This document shows, one piece after another, positions 12,506 to 24,504 of a stretch of DNA of 64,000 nucleotides. The notes beneath the pieces were generated by a model. It was not told the DNA's origin. It saw only the letters and a list, made by a program, of their open reading frames with translations, and ran no database searches. Each line of letters begins with the position of its first letter. The stretch's first letter is position 1. A program made the position numbers and the translations under genes. Origin of the DNA: Hippopus hippopus (taxonomy: Eukaryota > Mollusca > Bivalvia > Cardiida > Cardiidae); the NCBI GenBank assembly GCA_946811185.2, contig OX328101.1, positions 30,860,122-30,924,121 on the forward strand, read 5' to 3'.

Positions 12506-13686
12506 AGGGTTGCATCTAGAAATTTTCAAATATGGGGGCTAGCCCCCATCATCTTCAGAAAAAGGGGGGCATGTCCCCCCTTTCAAGTGTAAAGAGGGGG
12601 GACAAATTTCATGGCGGTTCCGATAATGTGGTAAAGGGTTAATGTATTATTTGTTTTTGTCTTTGGAAAAATAAAAATGATTATATCAATTAAAGGGTTA
12701 TTATATTCTAGTCTTCTTTTTTAAGATGAATGTTTTAAAACTTCTTCTTTAACACTTGTTACAGTATAATCACTGTAAGACAAGTAGACTAATCCCCATC
12801 TTACCCTATCTATCCTACGTTGTTCAACATTTTCATTTCATAAATTCAACGAAATTTTTACCTCAGTGTTAGACTGAGATTTTAGCGTCCATCTATTGTT
12901 TCATACATATATTTATGTAAATTTACTGCTTAAATTCACTACCAAAGCTGAAAAGACAGTCTGAAATGCCTCTGATCAGACGATGTCAAATAGACATTTT
13001 GTCATGGGTTTTCGCGGTTTTTTGCATCGATCTTTTTTCATGTCAATCTTTTTTAAAAAGTATTTCCACATGATATTGCAAGAATTTGTCAATAATGGTT
13101 GTAGGCCACTTCAAAACGTGTCATTTTACCCTAGATCAGTGGATTGACATCATTATCTCGCTTTTCATTACACGCCAACTTGTTAGGTTGTGGTAAACGG
13201 TGACGTGTGGTCCGTCATATTTAATACTCACAGTTTTTGACAGAGTTATTTTCTTTCAAGAATTTTGTAGCCTTAAGACATCACTTGTTGCCAGCAGGTG
13301 CCAATGCGTCATTTTTGGACACATTTTTCCTAAATTGTCGCATTCAGTGATCGACAGCGTGGACCCTGCAGTGAGGCTTTTCGTCTGCATAACACAGACG
13401 GCAAGCGCCTATTGATATGATCAAAATAACCCGACAATCTACGATTTAAGTTTACGGTTTTAAGTTTCGAATGATTATTTGGTTGACCATGCAAATTTTG
13501 TTTCATTTTATTCCCCCCCAAGTCGTTTTTTCTCTCTTTTTCCCTGATTATGGTGCGCACGATCATGCACTTTTTGCAGGCTAGTTCGTTTTAGTGCGGG
13601 ATTTGGTGCGCAAACAAATTTCGTTTTCGCGGGATTTTTTATTTTGATGCTGGATTTCGGCAATCCCGCACTCTAGATGCAACCCT
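12506..13686. mobile_element. DNA transposon remnant, 1.18 kb, 15-bp terminal inverted repeats
   Basis: The ends are AGGGTTGCATCTAGA (12506-12520) and its exact inverse (13672-13686). CTTTAC stands on both sides (partial target duplication, one copy from the split Fam-A end). The (C)AGGGTTG end resembles hAT elements. No transposase frame was recognised. A related body lies at 36850-37500. Confidence 0.7.
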
Positions 13687-13780
13687 GCTTTACCATACAA
13701 AAATATTTTAGATTCATCCCAAATCAGAAGAATTTGCAAGCAACAAATTTAATGTAGCTCAAATGATAGTTTGTATTTAA

Positions 13781-14492
13781 AGTTCCCTAACTACTCATTT
13801 TAAGCCAAATGTAACCCATTTTGTCAACATTTTAACAAACGGTAGTAATTCTTATGGCTTCATGACACATATTACACCTGGGGGTTGCATGATTGCATAA
13901 ATTACAAAGGATAGAAAATAGAATTTTGGAATTGGCAGCTACCCACTCATTCAATAGAGGAAATCGCATGATGGTTGTCATGTGACTGTGTATGACCTTC
14001 GCTTTGCATATTCATGTGGCTGGTAAGCGAATTGAGATCTCTACACAGGTGTTCAGTCGCAACAATCTATGTCACGAGAACCCAACAGTAATTTACTCGA
14101 GGATGTCGGAGTTTTATATCGGGAGTGTAGTGGAATAATTTCGAAGACAGTAGAAAGGTAAATTTCATGTGTGTAAATCAACATTTAGCGTTTTTGCTAA
14201 AAGAAGGGGAAAAGACATGATCCTACAAATAGACGAGTGTGCCATTCTCCGTGTTGAAACAACAAAGTAGCTTTCTATTTTTAGATAGGGGTATGCAAAT
14301 GACTCTAGCTATAAACTATCATGATTCCCCCATTGTTTATAATTTTGACCCAACATAATTTTCTCTTAACCAAAGTTTATTTCCAATAAAAATCTGAAAC
14401 TTTTCATTCTTTGGGGCCATAAATATTGCTGATTTATTGATTGAAACACATTTCTGTAATTATTTGGCTTAAAATGAGTAGCTAGGGAACTT
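13781..14492. mobile_element. TTAA-flanked DNA element, 0.71 kb
   Basis: The left end AGTTCCCTAACTACTCATTT and the right end, inverse with one mismatch over about 30 bp, both abut TTAA (13777-13780 and 14493-14496). There is no coding capacity. Confidence 0.7.
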
Positions 14493-14662
14493 TTAAATAT
14501 TACTATGGGGAAAAGGACAAAAGTTGGTTACAAGCATTTTCTCCTTTCCTGACAATGTTTCCAAAAGCATGTTCTGTCAGCAGCATTTAAACTTGAGATT
14601 GTTGAGTACCAGGTCATTTCATTAAATCCTGTAACAAACTTGAATAATATTAGAAACCATAC

Positions 14663-14726
14663 CTTGTTAGAGTCCAGTGGGTTGTCACTTAAATGTATCA
14701 CTGGGCCTGGATGTGTTTTTCTTGAC
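14663..14726 (-). CDS. STXBP5: Tomosyn coding exon 6
   Basis: One base plus 21 codons give SRKTHPGPVIHLSDNPLDSNK, matching the family's SSKSHPGPVVHISDNPMDEGK. The acceptor is TTTCAG and the donor GTATGG after AAG, phase 0. The next expected exon (family text GKLLIGFESGTVVLWDL) was looked for between 1 and 14640 and not seen, so it probably lies beyond the start of the window. Confidence 0.93.
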
Positions 14727-14819
14727 CTGAAATAAAGAAATAAAACATTAATTCAAGAAAGAATTATGTCAAAGCCAACAGCAAATATATAACTACCGCT
14801 ATGTAAAATTCTAACAATC

Positions 14820-15788
14820 TGAGTCACACCTTTGCAAGGTTCATTTCCCAATGACCCAATTTCAAATCTGTCCTAGTCATCATCAAGACAAACATTCTGA
14901 CCAAGTTTCAAGAGTACCTGGCTGAAAATATGTCTTCTAGAGTGCACACAAAGTTTTTCTAATATTTGGCCTGGTGACCTTCTTTTTGACCCAATGTGAC
15001 AAAGTTTCAAACTTATCTAAGATATTATAAACACAAACATTCTGACTAAGTTTCAAGAGTATCAGGCTGGACATGTGGCCTCTAGACTGCACACAAGGTT
15101 TTTCTTAGATTTGACCCCGTGACATAATTTTCGACCCCCACATGACCCAATTTCAATTTTGACCAATATATTTTCAAAACAAACATTCTGCCCAAGTTTC
15201 ATGAGCATCAGGCTAAAAATGTGGCCTCTATAGTGCACACATGGTTTTTCTAAGATTTGACCCTATGACCTACTTTTTGACCCAACATGACCCAATTTCA
15301 AACTTGTCCGATATATCATCAAGAAAACATTCTGCCCAAGTTTTACGTGTATCAGGCTGAAAATGTGGTCTCTAGAGTGCACACATGGTTTTTCTTAGAT
15401 TTGACCCTATGACCTATTTTTTGACCCAATGTGACCCAATTTCAACCTTGTCCATTATTTCATCAAGATAAAACGCTCTGACCAAGTTTCAAGAGTATCG
15501 GGCTGAAAATGTGGCCTCTAGAGTGCACACAAGGTTTTTCTCAGATTTTGCCCTGTGATCTACTTTTTGACCCAACGTGACCCTATTTCGAACTTGTCCG
15601 AGATATCATCCAGTCCAACATTCTGACCAAGTTCCATGAGTAACTGACTGAAATGTGGCCTCTAGAGTGTACAGAAAGTAAATGTTGACACCTGGACGAC
15701 GCATAATGGACGACGGAAGATGCACCACGATGGACATAACATGATCACAAAAGCTCACCTTGAGCACTTCGTGCTCAGGCGAGCTAAA
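14820..15788 (+). mobile_element. Tandem-repeat element, body type 2, tail half
   Basis: Six units of about 145 bp (ACATTCTGACCAAGTTTCA, GCCTCTAGAGTGCACAC). They are followed by AAATGTTGACACCTGGACGA, the hairpin GAGCACTTCGTGCTC (15762-15776) and GCGAGCTAAA. The head is missing. Confidence 0.75.
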
Positions 15789-16289
15789 GAGTGGGAGAAG
15801 GAAAAAATATTGATGACTAGCATTTTCTCCTTTTCCCACAATGTTTTATACCTTCCATAGATATTCCCCAAATTAAGGCTACATAATTCTTTATTTGTCA
15901 TCTGCAAACATTTCCAATTTTGGATCAGTCTAAAATCTTATCATTTGGTAAAGAGTTTACATAAACAACTTATCCTACTTGTTGGTTGATATGGATTAGG
16001 TCTGAATTCTCTTGTTTTCAACAGTCTTTTTGATTAGCTTATACTGGTACTGACCAATCTCTGACCAAGAATACAACCAGGTATGCTATAGTAACTAATA
16101 AAAGTCAATCCTTTAGGCCTTTACTATACAATCCCGAGTCCTTACAACCTAAACGAACATGGATTTTGAAATTATAGTGGGAGAAGGAAAAAAAAGCTGT
16201 ACCGGTAAAACGTTTTCTGTCATGTTTACTTTGTCATCTATAAATGCTCTAAATATGAACAAATCTCAAATTTCATGGTCTGGTGAACA
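15789..16289 (+). mobile_element. Two Fam-A copies, right part and degraded
   Basis: 15789-15960 starts in the first hairpin arm, directly after the tandem-repeat element's tail, and ends TTTGGTAAAGAGTTTA. 16114-16289 is a weak full-length relative. Confidence 0.6.
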
Positions 16290-16383
16290 AATAACTTGTA
16301 ACCTGAACTTTATAATTTGTCCTGCAAACTAATTGATCAGTTTTAGACAAAGATCTGAATACAATGATATGCAGGGTAATCTT

Positions 16384-16625
16384 TTATCTACACTTTTTTG
16401 CCAAAAACATAGAGAGCACCATACACAGGACATGTGCCCCCTCACAGAGCCAAATAAACAATAGGATATTTGTATAAACAAAAGGGTATTTTAGGTAAGA
16501 AAGATTGAAATACTGCAATTTTAAGGCTGTTGTAGGCCAAAAATTCCTAACACAGTGTAGATCACTATTACACGTAGACTGCATGTTTTGTGCTGTCTGA
16601 TCTTGATCTTCACTATCAGAAGATG
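16384..16625. repeat. AGATC foldback element
   Basis: The arms GTGTAGATCACTATTACACG and GCTGTCTGATCTTGATCTTC flank CATGTTTTGT, and the flanking GCAATTTTAAGGC text matches other copies. Confidence 0.55.
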
Positions 16626-16648
16626 CACCTACTACTAGGCTTGGTGCT

Positions 16649-17645
16649 TTAACCCTTTGCCACCCGACCCTGAATTTTAACGACCTTGAGAAAGAAGCAT
16701 TCTGAAAACATTGTGGGAGAAGGAGAAAATGCTGGTAACCAGCATTTTCTCCTTATCCCACAATGTTTTTTACCCTTCCCAAAACAAATTTCGATTTTTC
16801 AGACACATTTATTTTGTTGTCTGCAAATGCTTTCAATTTGGAAAAGTCGAAAATTTTGTCATCTGGTAAAGAGGTAACAGACAACCCTTTACTAGATGAC
16901 AAAAATTTTGACTTGTCAAAGTCATAACACATTTACACATAACAAAATAAAAGGGGGTTAAATTGTGGGATTTGTCTAACATTGTGGGAAAAGAAGAAAA
17001 TGTGGTTGACCAGCACTTCCTCCTTTTCCTACAATGCTTTCCTTTTATCCCAGGGTCATTCAAACACAGGATTGTTAGGGTTATACTATGGCTAGATTCA
17101 CTGGAAAGAAAATCCAAAACATCCTAAAAAGTTCATCAGATCAATACCAAAGGTCAATGTCAAGTTTGTTTGCCACAAAAGTCAATATACCATGGTCAAC
17201 AAGCATGCTTCACTCAGCTTTCTCTTCACCATACAAAAAAATGTTTGACCAGTCCAAATTCAAAGCATTTGCAGATGACAAATAAATGTGACTCAAGGGT
17301 AGAAAATACTGTGGGAAAAGGAGAAAATACTGGTTTCCAAGATTTTCTCCTTTTCCCATGATGTTTTGATAAGGCTTCTTCCTCAGGGTCATTAAAAGGC
17401 AGGATTATGTGGAAAAGAGTTACTCATATACCAAACATTCAGTGTGTTTTAATACCTCTGATGATGAAGATTTTTGAAAACATTGTGGACAAATGAAAAA
17501 CCCGTAACCAGCATTTTCCCCTGTTCCTAGTAAATTTTCTACCCCTCTAAAGATCAACCCCAACATGTGAGAAACATTTATTTTGTGATCTGCAAATGCT
17601 TTGAATTTAGACAATTCCAAAGTTTTGTTGTTTGGTAAAGCTTAA
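16649..17645. mobile_element. Cluster of four Fam-A copies
   Basis: 16649-16878 direct, complete with TTAA at left; 16884-17083 inverted; 17238-17422 inverted; 17427-17645 direct. Hairpin cores are near 16706-16772, 16976-17042, 17300-17366 and 17475-17540, increasingly imperfect. Confidence 0.75.
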
Positions 17646-17724
17646 ATCCTTGCAGAGCAATTGACAGGACATTATTACCTTCATAAAGAGACCCATCAGC
17701 CCTTTCATCTCATATGCATGTATT

Positions 17725-17795
17725 GATGGTGTAGATCAAATCAGACTACAAAGAACATGCAGTCTGATCTTAGATCTACATGATCCTTCTTTGCC
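17725..17795. repeat. AGATC foldback element core
   Basis: GTGTAGATCAAATCAGACTAC and GCAGTCTGATCTTAGATCTAC flank AAAGAACAT. Confidence 0.6.
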
Positions 17796-17871
17796 AGATA
17801 TGCTGACAAGAAAACTTTGGAATTGTAATACCTGCATCTTCAGTACTAAAACAGAATGTCAATTTCATTAA

Positions 17872-18150
17872 TGAGCCATGCTCTGGCAAAGGGGGGCTTA
17901 ATGCATCTCCGTGATTCATGATTCATGATACCAAGGAAGTCATCACAGACTTATGGATCCATAATGTCCACTTTTTGTAACAAATGACTTAATCATGAGG
18001 TAGACTGGTTCTTGGACATACCGAAAATTGACCAATGGCGAAAAGTTTCGGCCCAGGTCAGCCTGCGCGGACTGCGTAGGCTGACCTTGGTCGATAATTT
18101 TCACAGATGCATTAAGCCCACTTTTCACAGAACATGGCTCATTTATTTCG
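17872..18150. mobile_element. Foldback MITE family D (AGCCATG ends)
   Basis: Inverted ends GAGCCATGCTCTGGCAAAGG and the matching CAGAACATGGCTC, both next to GGGCTTAATGCATC. There is an inner GGTCAGCCTGCG/CGTAGGCTGACC hairpin at about 18058-18086. Related copies: 22264, 41262, 58689, 63327. Confidence 0.7.
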
Positions 18151-18359
18151 TACTATGAGGGTTACCTGCAATTTCAAGAAATCTCATAACAATTTCAAGA
18201 CATCTGTTAAGTCTGATCTTGATTAACTGTTCAAAAATGGATCAAATTAAAAAAGTCATTTTCATTTCCTTCAAATACTTCTCAAATCTTTTACAAACAT
18301 AAAATTTTAGGCTCTTCCTTTCTGATAGCAGAATCAGGTACAAAAAATAAATGCTTAAA

Positions 18360-18477
18360 GGGGAAGAAATTATTGTAGGAAAAGGAGAACATGCAGGCTA
18401 CCACCATTATTGCCTTTTCCCATAATTTGTTCTTCCTTGGGGTTGTTAAAACATGGAATTAGTTGGCAAAAGCTCAA
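18360..18477 (-). mobile_element. Fam-A right half, degraded
   Basis: Core arms with several mismatches, then TTGGGGTTGTTAAAACATGG and a GGCAAAAGCTCAA end. Confidence 0.5.
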
Positions 18478-18494
18478 GGTACTATCCTAGAAAA

Positions 18495-19022
18495 ATACCA
18501 TACTGTCTCTTTTTAATGCCCCTGGTGTGTTGCATTTTCCAGAGGAGGGGCAATTAACAGAAGAAAATTGACACATATAAATTTCCAAGGACAACAATAA
18601 CATTACAGTCCAGGTTTTAGTCAGTGGCAACTGCAAAGCAATCGCCATTTGGGAAACAAGCATTTGAGAAACAAGCTGTATGTAATACAGAATATCGATT
18701 TTACTGCTGATCATGATCCACACTCGATAAATATGGGACACCAGTCTTTGATACTTTCACTTTCTCTAAATTTTTGCCATGTTAGTTGACAAATTTTTTG
18801 ATACTGGAAGCTTATAATGTTATCAGAAGTATTCCGACAGTCACATGTTAATGACACTGATTTGTAAAATAATTAGGATTATGTCCATGCCATAAGTTTA
18901 TTCAAGCTCATTTATTCCAACTTTATCGATGGATTGGCCATCTGGTTAGTGTGTTTTCAATCAGAAAAAGGCTGAGGGAGTGTTAATTAGAGAAGGAGTG
19001 TCAATAGGGGACATTGTGGTAC
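18495..19022. repeat. Interspersed element X, copy 1
   Basis: About 530 bp shared with 22377-22915: AATGCCCCTGGTG, CAGTCCAGGTTTTAGTCAGT, TACTGCTGATCATGATCC and AATAGGGGACAT occur in the same order. The class is unknown. Confidence 0.6.
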
Positions 19023-20547
19023 CCATCTATAATTTCAAGGCCACTTTGTTAACAACCCCTATTGTGAATATCAGGCTATGACCTTTTAATCAGAGCACAT
19101 CTAGTAAACAAGGGGTAAAAAAGTTTTTTTTTCAACTTGTGATTTTTACCCCTTACCTATCAATCCTGTGTTTCAATAATCCTTTTGAAACATTCTTTGA
19201 AAAAGGAATGAGAGCCCCGAAAAAAGGGCGCCAACTCAGAGCTGCAGTGACAATTCACAGTAAAAACTATAAGTTATAATGGAGCATAATTATTCTTAAG
19301 TATATTTTCTTCAATTAGAGGGTAATTATGTACCTGTATTGCTCTACTGCCTAATAAATTTATAGATTACATTCGCCATGTACATAACTGGCATCAATAG
19401 TCATGAAACTGTTACCAATCTGTATTGCAATAATATCCCCCAAAAATGTCATGTCTCTTTCGTATACCGCCAAGATGATCTTAATGAATACACACAGGTC
19501 TTATCAAGTATCATTCATACCAAATATCCATGAACTCTGAAGAAAAGTATTTCCACAAGATTTCCAACAAAAAGGTAATACTGGCCCTTCATCACTCACC
19601 AGAAAACAATTTTTGACATCCCGTCTCCTCCAATGGGACCAAATTTTGATCCCATGGCAATAATGTGAACAACTTTGCTAGAGGTTCTTGATATCATGTT
19701 ACATATGAAACATAACAATTCTAGACCAAATGGTTTGGAACAAGAAATATTTTTGAAGTTTTCTCTACATAAACCAACATAAAAGTTGTGGCCAGGATGG
19801 GCCATTTTTTGATCTACCAGCTATACGGTACTTAGTTAAATCCTGGGACAGGTACAATATATAAAACTACCTAACTATCAAATACCGGTAATACAGGCCT
19901 AGGCTAATTGGTTATTAAAACAAGAACATCATTACACTTTCCACTAACTAAAGACCCCCCCCCCCCCCTCTAAAGCATCATGGTGCCCTGGGCACGCCAA
20001 TTTTGACCAAAGAGTTAAATTAAAGAACTTGGTAGTGATCCAACAGATAAAACTATGCGCCAAAATTAAGTATCACATGACCTCCTATTTCTTTGAATTT
20101 TTACCCCCGCATTTTCAAAATGACCCCAAAATTCAAATGTGTGCCTTCTTTTATTCAATTGAAGGGGGTCAAATGACCCCCAAATCAGAAAGGCAAGGGA
20201 AAACCCTGGTATCAGTAGGATTTATGGTTCAGAAGTAGAAGATTTTGAAAGTTTTCACTACATTTGCACATGTTAAACTTGTGACATTCCCCCTTCCCCA
20301 GCAAGGCCAATTTTGATCCCAGGGCTACAATTGTAGTAGTCTTGGAATAGGCATACTAGATGGCAACACATGTATAATATTTAAGCTTTAGCTCTCACCG
20401 TTAGCAACATGAAGACTTTTCAAGCTTAACCTATATAAGAGGCTGGGCCAATTTTGACCCCATGGCTACAAATTGAACAACTTTGGTATAGGTCCACTAG
20501 AGGCAGCTACATGCCAAATTTGGTAGCCCTAGGCCCTCTAGTTAAGG
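19023..20547. repeat. Tandem array related to body type 1
   Basis: From about 19600, units repeat TTTTGATCCCATGGCAATAA, GGTCCACTAGAGGCAGCTAC and GGTAGCCCTAGGCC at roughly 150 bp spacing, with a C tract at 19954. 19023-19600 shows nothing recognisable. Confidence 0.55.
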
Positions 20548-20696
20548 ACAACTAGAGCTGTCACTGAATGTGACTTAATACCCCCGCCAGCGCTTTGACA
20601 GGAACAGGCAATTATTTGTACACAGACGGACGGACACACAGACAGACAGGGTGATTCCAGTATACCCCCGAAATCATTCGCTTTGCAGGGGTATAA
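20548..20696 (+). mobile_element. Short element with CTAGAGCTGTCACTG start
   Basis: About 150 bp, nearly identical to 30540-30705. It has a hairpin TGTCACTGAATGTGAC, then ACCCCCGCCAG, a GGACGGACACACAGACAGAC tract and GCAGGGGTATAA. It interrupts a tandem-array unit, which resumes at AAGATTTGC. Confidence 0.7.
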
Positions 20697-20794
20697 AAAG
20701 ATTTGCTTTAGCTTTCATTCAATAAGCCTAGGTTGAACGTGTGACCCCTGGGGCAGGGCCAATTTTAAGATGAAGCTAAATGCCAAATCTTTGG

Positions 20795-20880
20795 AAAAAT
20801 ATGGACAGGCTAGGGATTCAAACCAGCTACCCCCTTGTTTCAAGCCCTATTGTAACCCAATGAGCTACCGCACTAAGATT
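20795..20880 (-). repeat. tRNA-like SINE head
   Basis: On the minus strand, GTAGCTCATTGGGTTA (A-box-like) and GGTTTGAATCC (B-box-like) are spaced as in tRNAs. No acceptor stem pairs, so this is not a functional tRNA. Confidence 0.5.
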
Positions 20881-20933
20881 AACATAATATAGAAAGATGC
20901 CATATACTGTAGGAAAACAGTAAAAATACTCAC

Positions 20934-21068
20934 AGTTCAATAGCTTTATTCCAGTTGATAACATATCCAGATAAAATGAAAGACTCTATATTAACAATGT
21001 GCACATTGCCTCGCTCTGTACCGACATATAACCATTTACTTTGGAATGACAGCTGACAATGAGTAATC
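20934..21068 (-). CDS. STXBP5: Tomosyn coding exon 5
   Basis: One base, 44 codons and 2 nt encode ITHCQLSFQSKWLYVGTERG then NVHIVNIESFILSGYVINWN and KAIE. The block FQSKWLYVGTERGN is among the most conserved parts of tomosyn and makes this the strongest family match in the gene. The acceptor is TTTCAG; the donor is GTGAGT. Confidence 0.96.
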
Positions 21069-21214
21069 CTGAAATGAGAAAATGACAAAAAACTGTGTAT
21101 CTACCACTCAGTTTAGATACCCAGGACAAAACAACTAGCTTTTGCAGACACTGCATACCAAGATCAGTGCCTGTAGACACCAACCAAGTATTCATAGTCA
21201 GATCCTTAGTTGAG

Positions 21215-21520
21215 AAAATAACACAATTTTCGATTGGCTGATCCATCTGAGTTACCCAGTCAGAAATCATGTTAATTTGTAATTTCAAAAAATTGTTGAG
21301 AATAAGACTTAGAATAGTTATTAGTATTGTTGTCACTATGCTTCAACATTTATTTGATCCTTTCAAAGTGCCCTCACAGCTTGCCTCTGCAGCTAGTGTA
21401 CATCAAAATCAAAATGCACAAAACATGCACTCTGATATTTGATTTAGACTATCAGCTTTGCTCTGACATTCTGGACAAGAGCAACCTTGAAATTATGATT
21501 GTATGAGTCTCAATTCTAAA
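21215..21520. repeat. CCAAT-palindrome remnant and AGATC foldback element
   Basis: 21215-21330 has CGATTGGCTGATCC and the usual trailing text. 21380-21520 has GTACATCAAAATCAAAATGC with inverse GCACTCTGATATTTGATTTA. Confidence 0.5.
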
Positions 21521-21559
21521 CTGAACATGTTTTTTGGGTTTACTTAGTATTATACATGG

Positions 21560-22055
21560 TAATACTTATAATTTCATGCTTTCCGGTAGGTTATCGAGAA
21601 ATATCAGTGAAATATTTTTCGATATTTCATGGTTACGAACAGTGAAAATACCAATTTTTATATTCTAACTCTTCAACTGAAGGCGGAAAAAGTTGTTCCC
21701 ACGCACTAGTTACCTAGGTAAAATGCGCATGCCTCACAACCAGATGGAAATATGACGTAATTTACCTTACATTTCTCGTGCTTGACATAATATTGTAATG
21801 CGTTGCTATGCGGAGGGGCTACACCACGGGGTATAACCGAAAAGAAATGTACAGGATTTAGATTAAGTTCCCCCCAGACAGGGTTAAAAGCATGAAATAA
21901 ATAGAATATTTGTTTTTTTCGGAGAAAGATCGAAATTTATTTCATCTCATGAACACCATCTGCGCCACTCGTGAAAATATTACCAATGATGTTCACTCGA
22001 TGAAATAAATTTCGATCTTTCACCGTAAAAAACAAATATCCCCTATATCTCCTTT
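21560..22055. repeat. Foldback element with about 50-bp arms
   Basis: Arms of about 50 bp at 21905-21960 and 21993-22049 (ATTTGTTTTTTTC ... GATCGAAATTTATTTCATC and inverse). Upstream is a smaller palindrome around ATATTTTTCGATATTT (21615-21640). Confidence 0.65.
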
Positions 22056-22263
22056 TAGAAGGATTACTTCAAAAAAAAAACCTTATAGACAAACAAAATA
22101 GTTAAAAAATTTGGCTCAGCTAACACAAAATGATAAACTCACAGGACACCCATAAAATTCAATGTTACTTATGCAAACCCTATCAGTCAAGATTTGCCTG
22201 AACTGAATGTGTTGTCTTATCTTAAATAGTTCAACCAACAAAGCCTTGGAATTACTACATCAA

Positions 22264-23083
22264 TATAAGCCATGCTCTGTGAAAAGGGGGCTTAATGCAT
22301 CTGCAAAAAATATTAACTCAGGTCAGCCTGTCCAGTCCCTGAAGGCTAATCTTGACCTAAAGTTTTTGCCATACTGCATGTCCCTTTTCAACGTCCCCAG
22401 GGGCATTACATTTTCAGAAAGGGGGGGGGGGGGGTGTTGATTAATAGAGGTAAAATGGCATAGAATGTCCTAGGAAGACAATAAAGTTATGTCTGGGTTT
22501 TAGTTAGTGCTGACTGCCAAGGGTTTGCCATTTGAGAAACCTGTTGTAGTTAATGCAGAATTTCAATTCTACTGCCGATCATGATTCATTTGGATATCAA
22601 ATAGCATTCATGATTAATACTGGACACTCCTCTTCAATTCTTTCACCTTCTTAAGAGTTTTTTCCCAGTTACTTGACAAATTTTGTGGAGCTGAAAGTTT
22701 ATAATGTTATTGAATGTGTATGAATGTACATATAGTCAGATGTCAATGACATCAATTTGTAAAGTAATTAAGATAATGTTGATGCTGTAAGTTTCTTTCA
22801 GCTGATTTATTTCAACCTTATCTACAAATTGGCCCTATAGTTAGCCAATTTTTAGTTAGAAAAAGCTGGGGAAGTGTTAATCAGAGGGCAAGTATTGATA
22901 AGGGACATACCTGTAGATCAATTTTCTGCATGTCAAAGGACATCTCTATCTCCTGGTTCAGATAGTTTTTAGATAAAATGAATTTTATGGATCCATGACT
23001 ATGTGATGACCTGCTTAATATAATGCATCACAGAGATGGATTAAGCCCCCTTGTGCCAAACTATGGCTCATATAATTTCGTCA
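22264..23083. mobile_element. Family D MITE split by element X
   Basis: 22264-22376 has the left end (GCCATGCTCTGTGAAAAGGG, GGCTTAATGCATCTGC). 22930-23083 has the right end (GATGGATTAAGCCCCC, ACTATGGCTCAT). Element X copy 2 (22377-22915) lies between, with a G tract at 22421-22434. Confidence 0.65.
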
Positions 23084-23166
23084 CTCAGCGGGTTTAACAT
23101 ATTTATTCTTCACTGTACGCCTATGTCTCTAGGAAGACATTTAGAAAGGTAAAGGAGATACATTTT

Positions 23167-23524
23167 AACCTTTTACAAAACCATCCTGTGGTTTTACATA
23201 AGAGAAAGAGAAGGTTTTGGACAGAGTTGTGGGAAAAGGAGAAAATGCTGGTAATCAACATTTTCTGTTTTTCCCATGCCATTTCCAATCCCTTTAACCC
23301 TTTACCAAACAGTCCCTGATTTTAATGACCCCGAGGAAGAAGCCTTCTGAAAACACTGTGGGAAAAGGAGAAAATGCTGGTAACCAGCATTTTCTCCTTT
23401 TCCCCCACAATGTTTTCTACTCTTCAAAAGTCAAATTTCAATTTTTGAGTCACTTTTATTTTGTCGTCTGCAAATGCTTTCAATTTCGACCAGTCTAAGA
23501 TATTGTTGTTTGGTAAAGAGTTAA
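23167..23524 (+). mobile_element. Two Fam-A copies, the second complete
   Basis: 23167-23293 is a left half. 23294-23524 is complete, TTAA to TTAA, 231 bp, with a core mismatched only by an extra CC. Confidence 0.8.
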
Positions 23525-24504
23525 AAATATACCCCATCATTTGAGTTACATTTTATTTCTAGTCTAAATATGGATTTTCTAATACACAAGTGTAGAACTT
23601 TCTCCTCTTAGGGACATAAAACACTCAGACAGAAGCATGTTTCCACATTTATTACTTTTCATTGGTTTTCTAAATTGTGTTTAACTTTCTGTCCTGGAAC
23701 TTTATTCAATTTCATTTTTGTTTTGGCTCTCAAACTATCGTCTGACATTCAGGAAGCAATAAATCTCTTGAAAATTCAAGCCCCCTAGAATATTAAAACA
23801 TTCTTCAAAATCAGATTTTTTAAAACAATTGACTTTGGACCTGAGGTAGCTCAATTTGGAAATTATACTCTTACAAGGAGAATCTTAACAAATGACAGAG
23901 CTTCTGCCAGGGCAGATAAAATTATATCTGTCTTATTCAATTGTAATTTATTCTATTTCATTATTAGGCCTAAAGCATTACTCCCTCCAAGTCATTGTAA
24001 GACATTAAGCAGAATATTAAAACAAGAAATTACCAAATACTCTCTATTTAATGCTTCTCATCCCTAGCCATATTATTTTTGTTTTAAACCAGCAAAGGAC
24101 TTGCCCACTGGCTAATCCACCATGTTGATTTTTTTTTTAAACTTGTCATGATAAACAAGCTTGAAAATAATAACATGAACATTTATTTTGCTAATCACTT
24201 TACATTAAACTAGGAAAATTACCTATCAAAGAGCAGAGTCCAACATTAATTACATATACCATCTTTTGTCCAAAAGCTATCACAATCACAGTTAAATTTT
24301 TAAAACTGCAATCAATCCCTAGGAAAATTCTTTGTAATTTTAGCCTTTCTTTCCCCAACCCCTAGGGTATTATATGAATACTACTCCATATGCATCCATT
24401 AATATCTTGCCTGTGCCAACAGTGCAGAGAATATAAAGTTTATATCAAATTTAGTCAGATACATCGTCAGATATTCAGACCAACATCCGAGTCTAATTCT
24501 TTCT
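23525..24504. other. No recognisable feature (tomosyn intron)
   Basis: AT-rich intron sequence. No repeat family of this window and no conserved coding text was seen. Confidence 0.4.

Larger units (their letters stand above)
12493..14611. mobile_element. Fam-A copy split by two nested DNA elements
   Basis: Fam-A pieces are at 12493-12505 (AACTCTTTAC), 13687-13780 and 14493-14611. Between them lie an element with perfect 15-bp inverted ends (12506-13686) and a TTAA-flanked element with roughly 30-bp inverted ends (13781-14492). Confidence 0.7.

Noticed and set aside
1..14640. Tomosyn exon 7 upstream of position 14640
   Set aside because: Searched for the blade text around LWDL on the minus strand; nothing with splice sites was found, so it likely lies outside the window.
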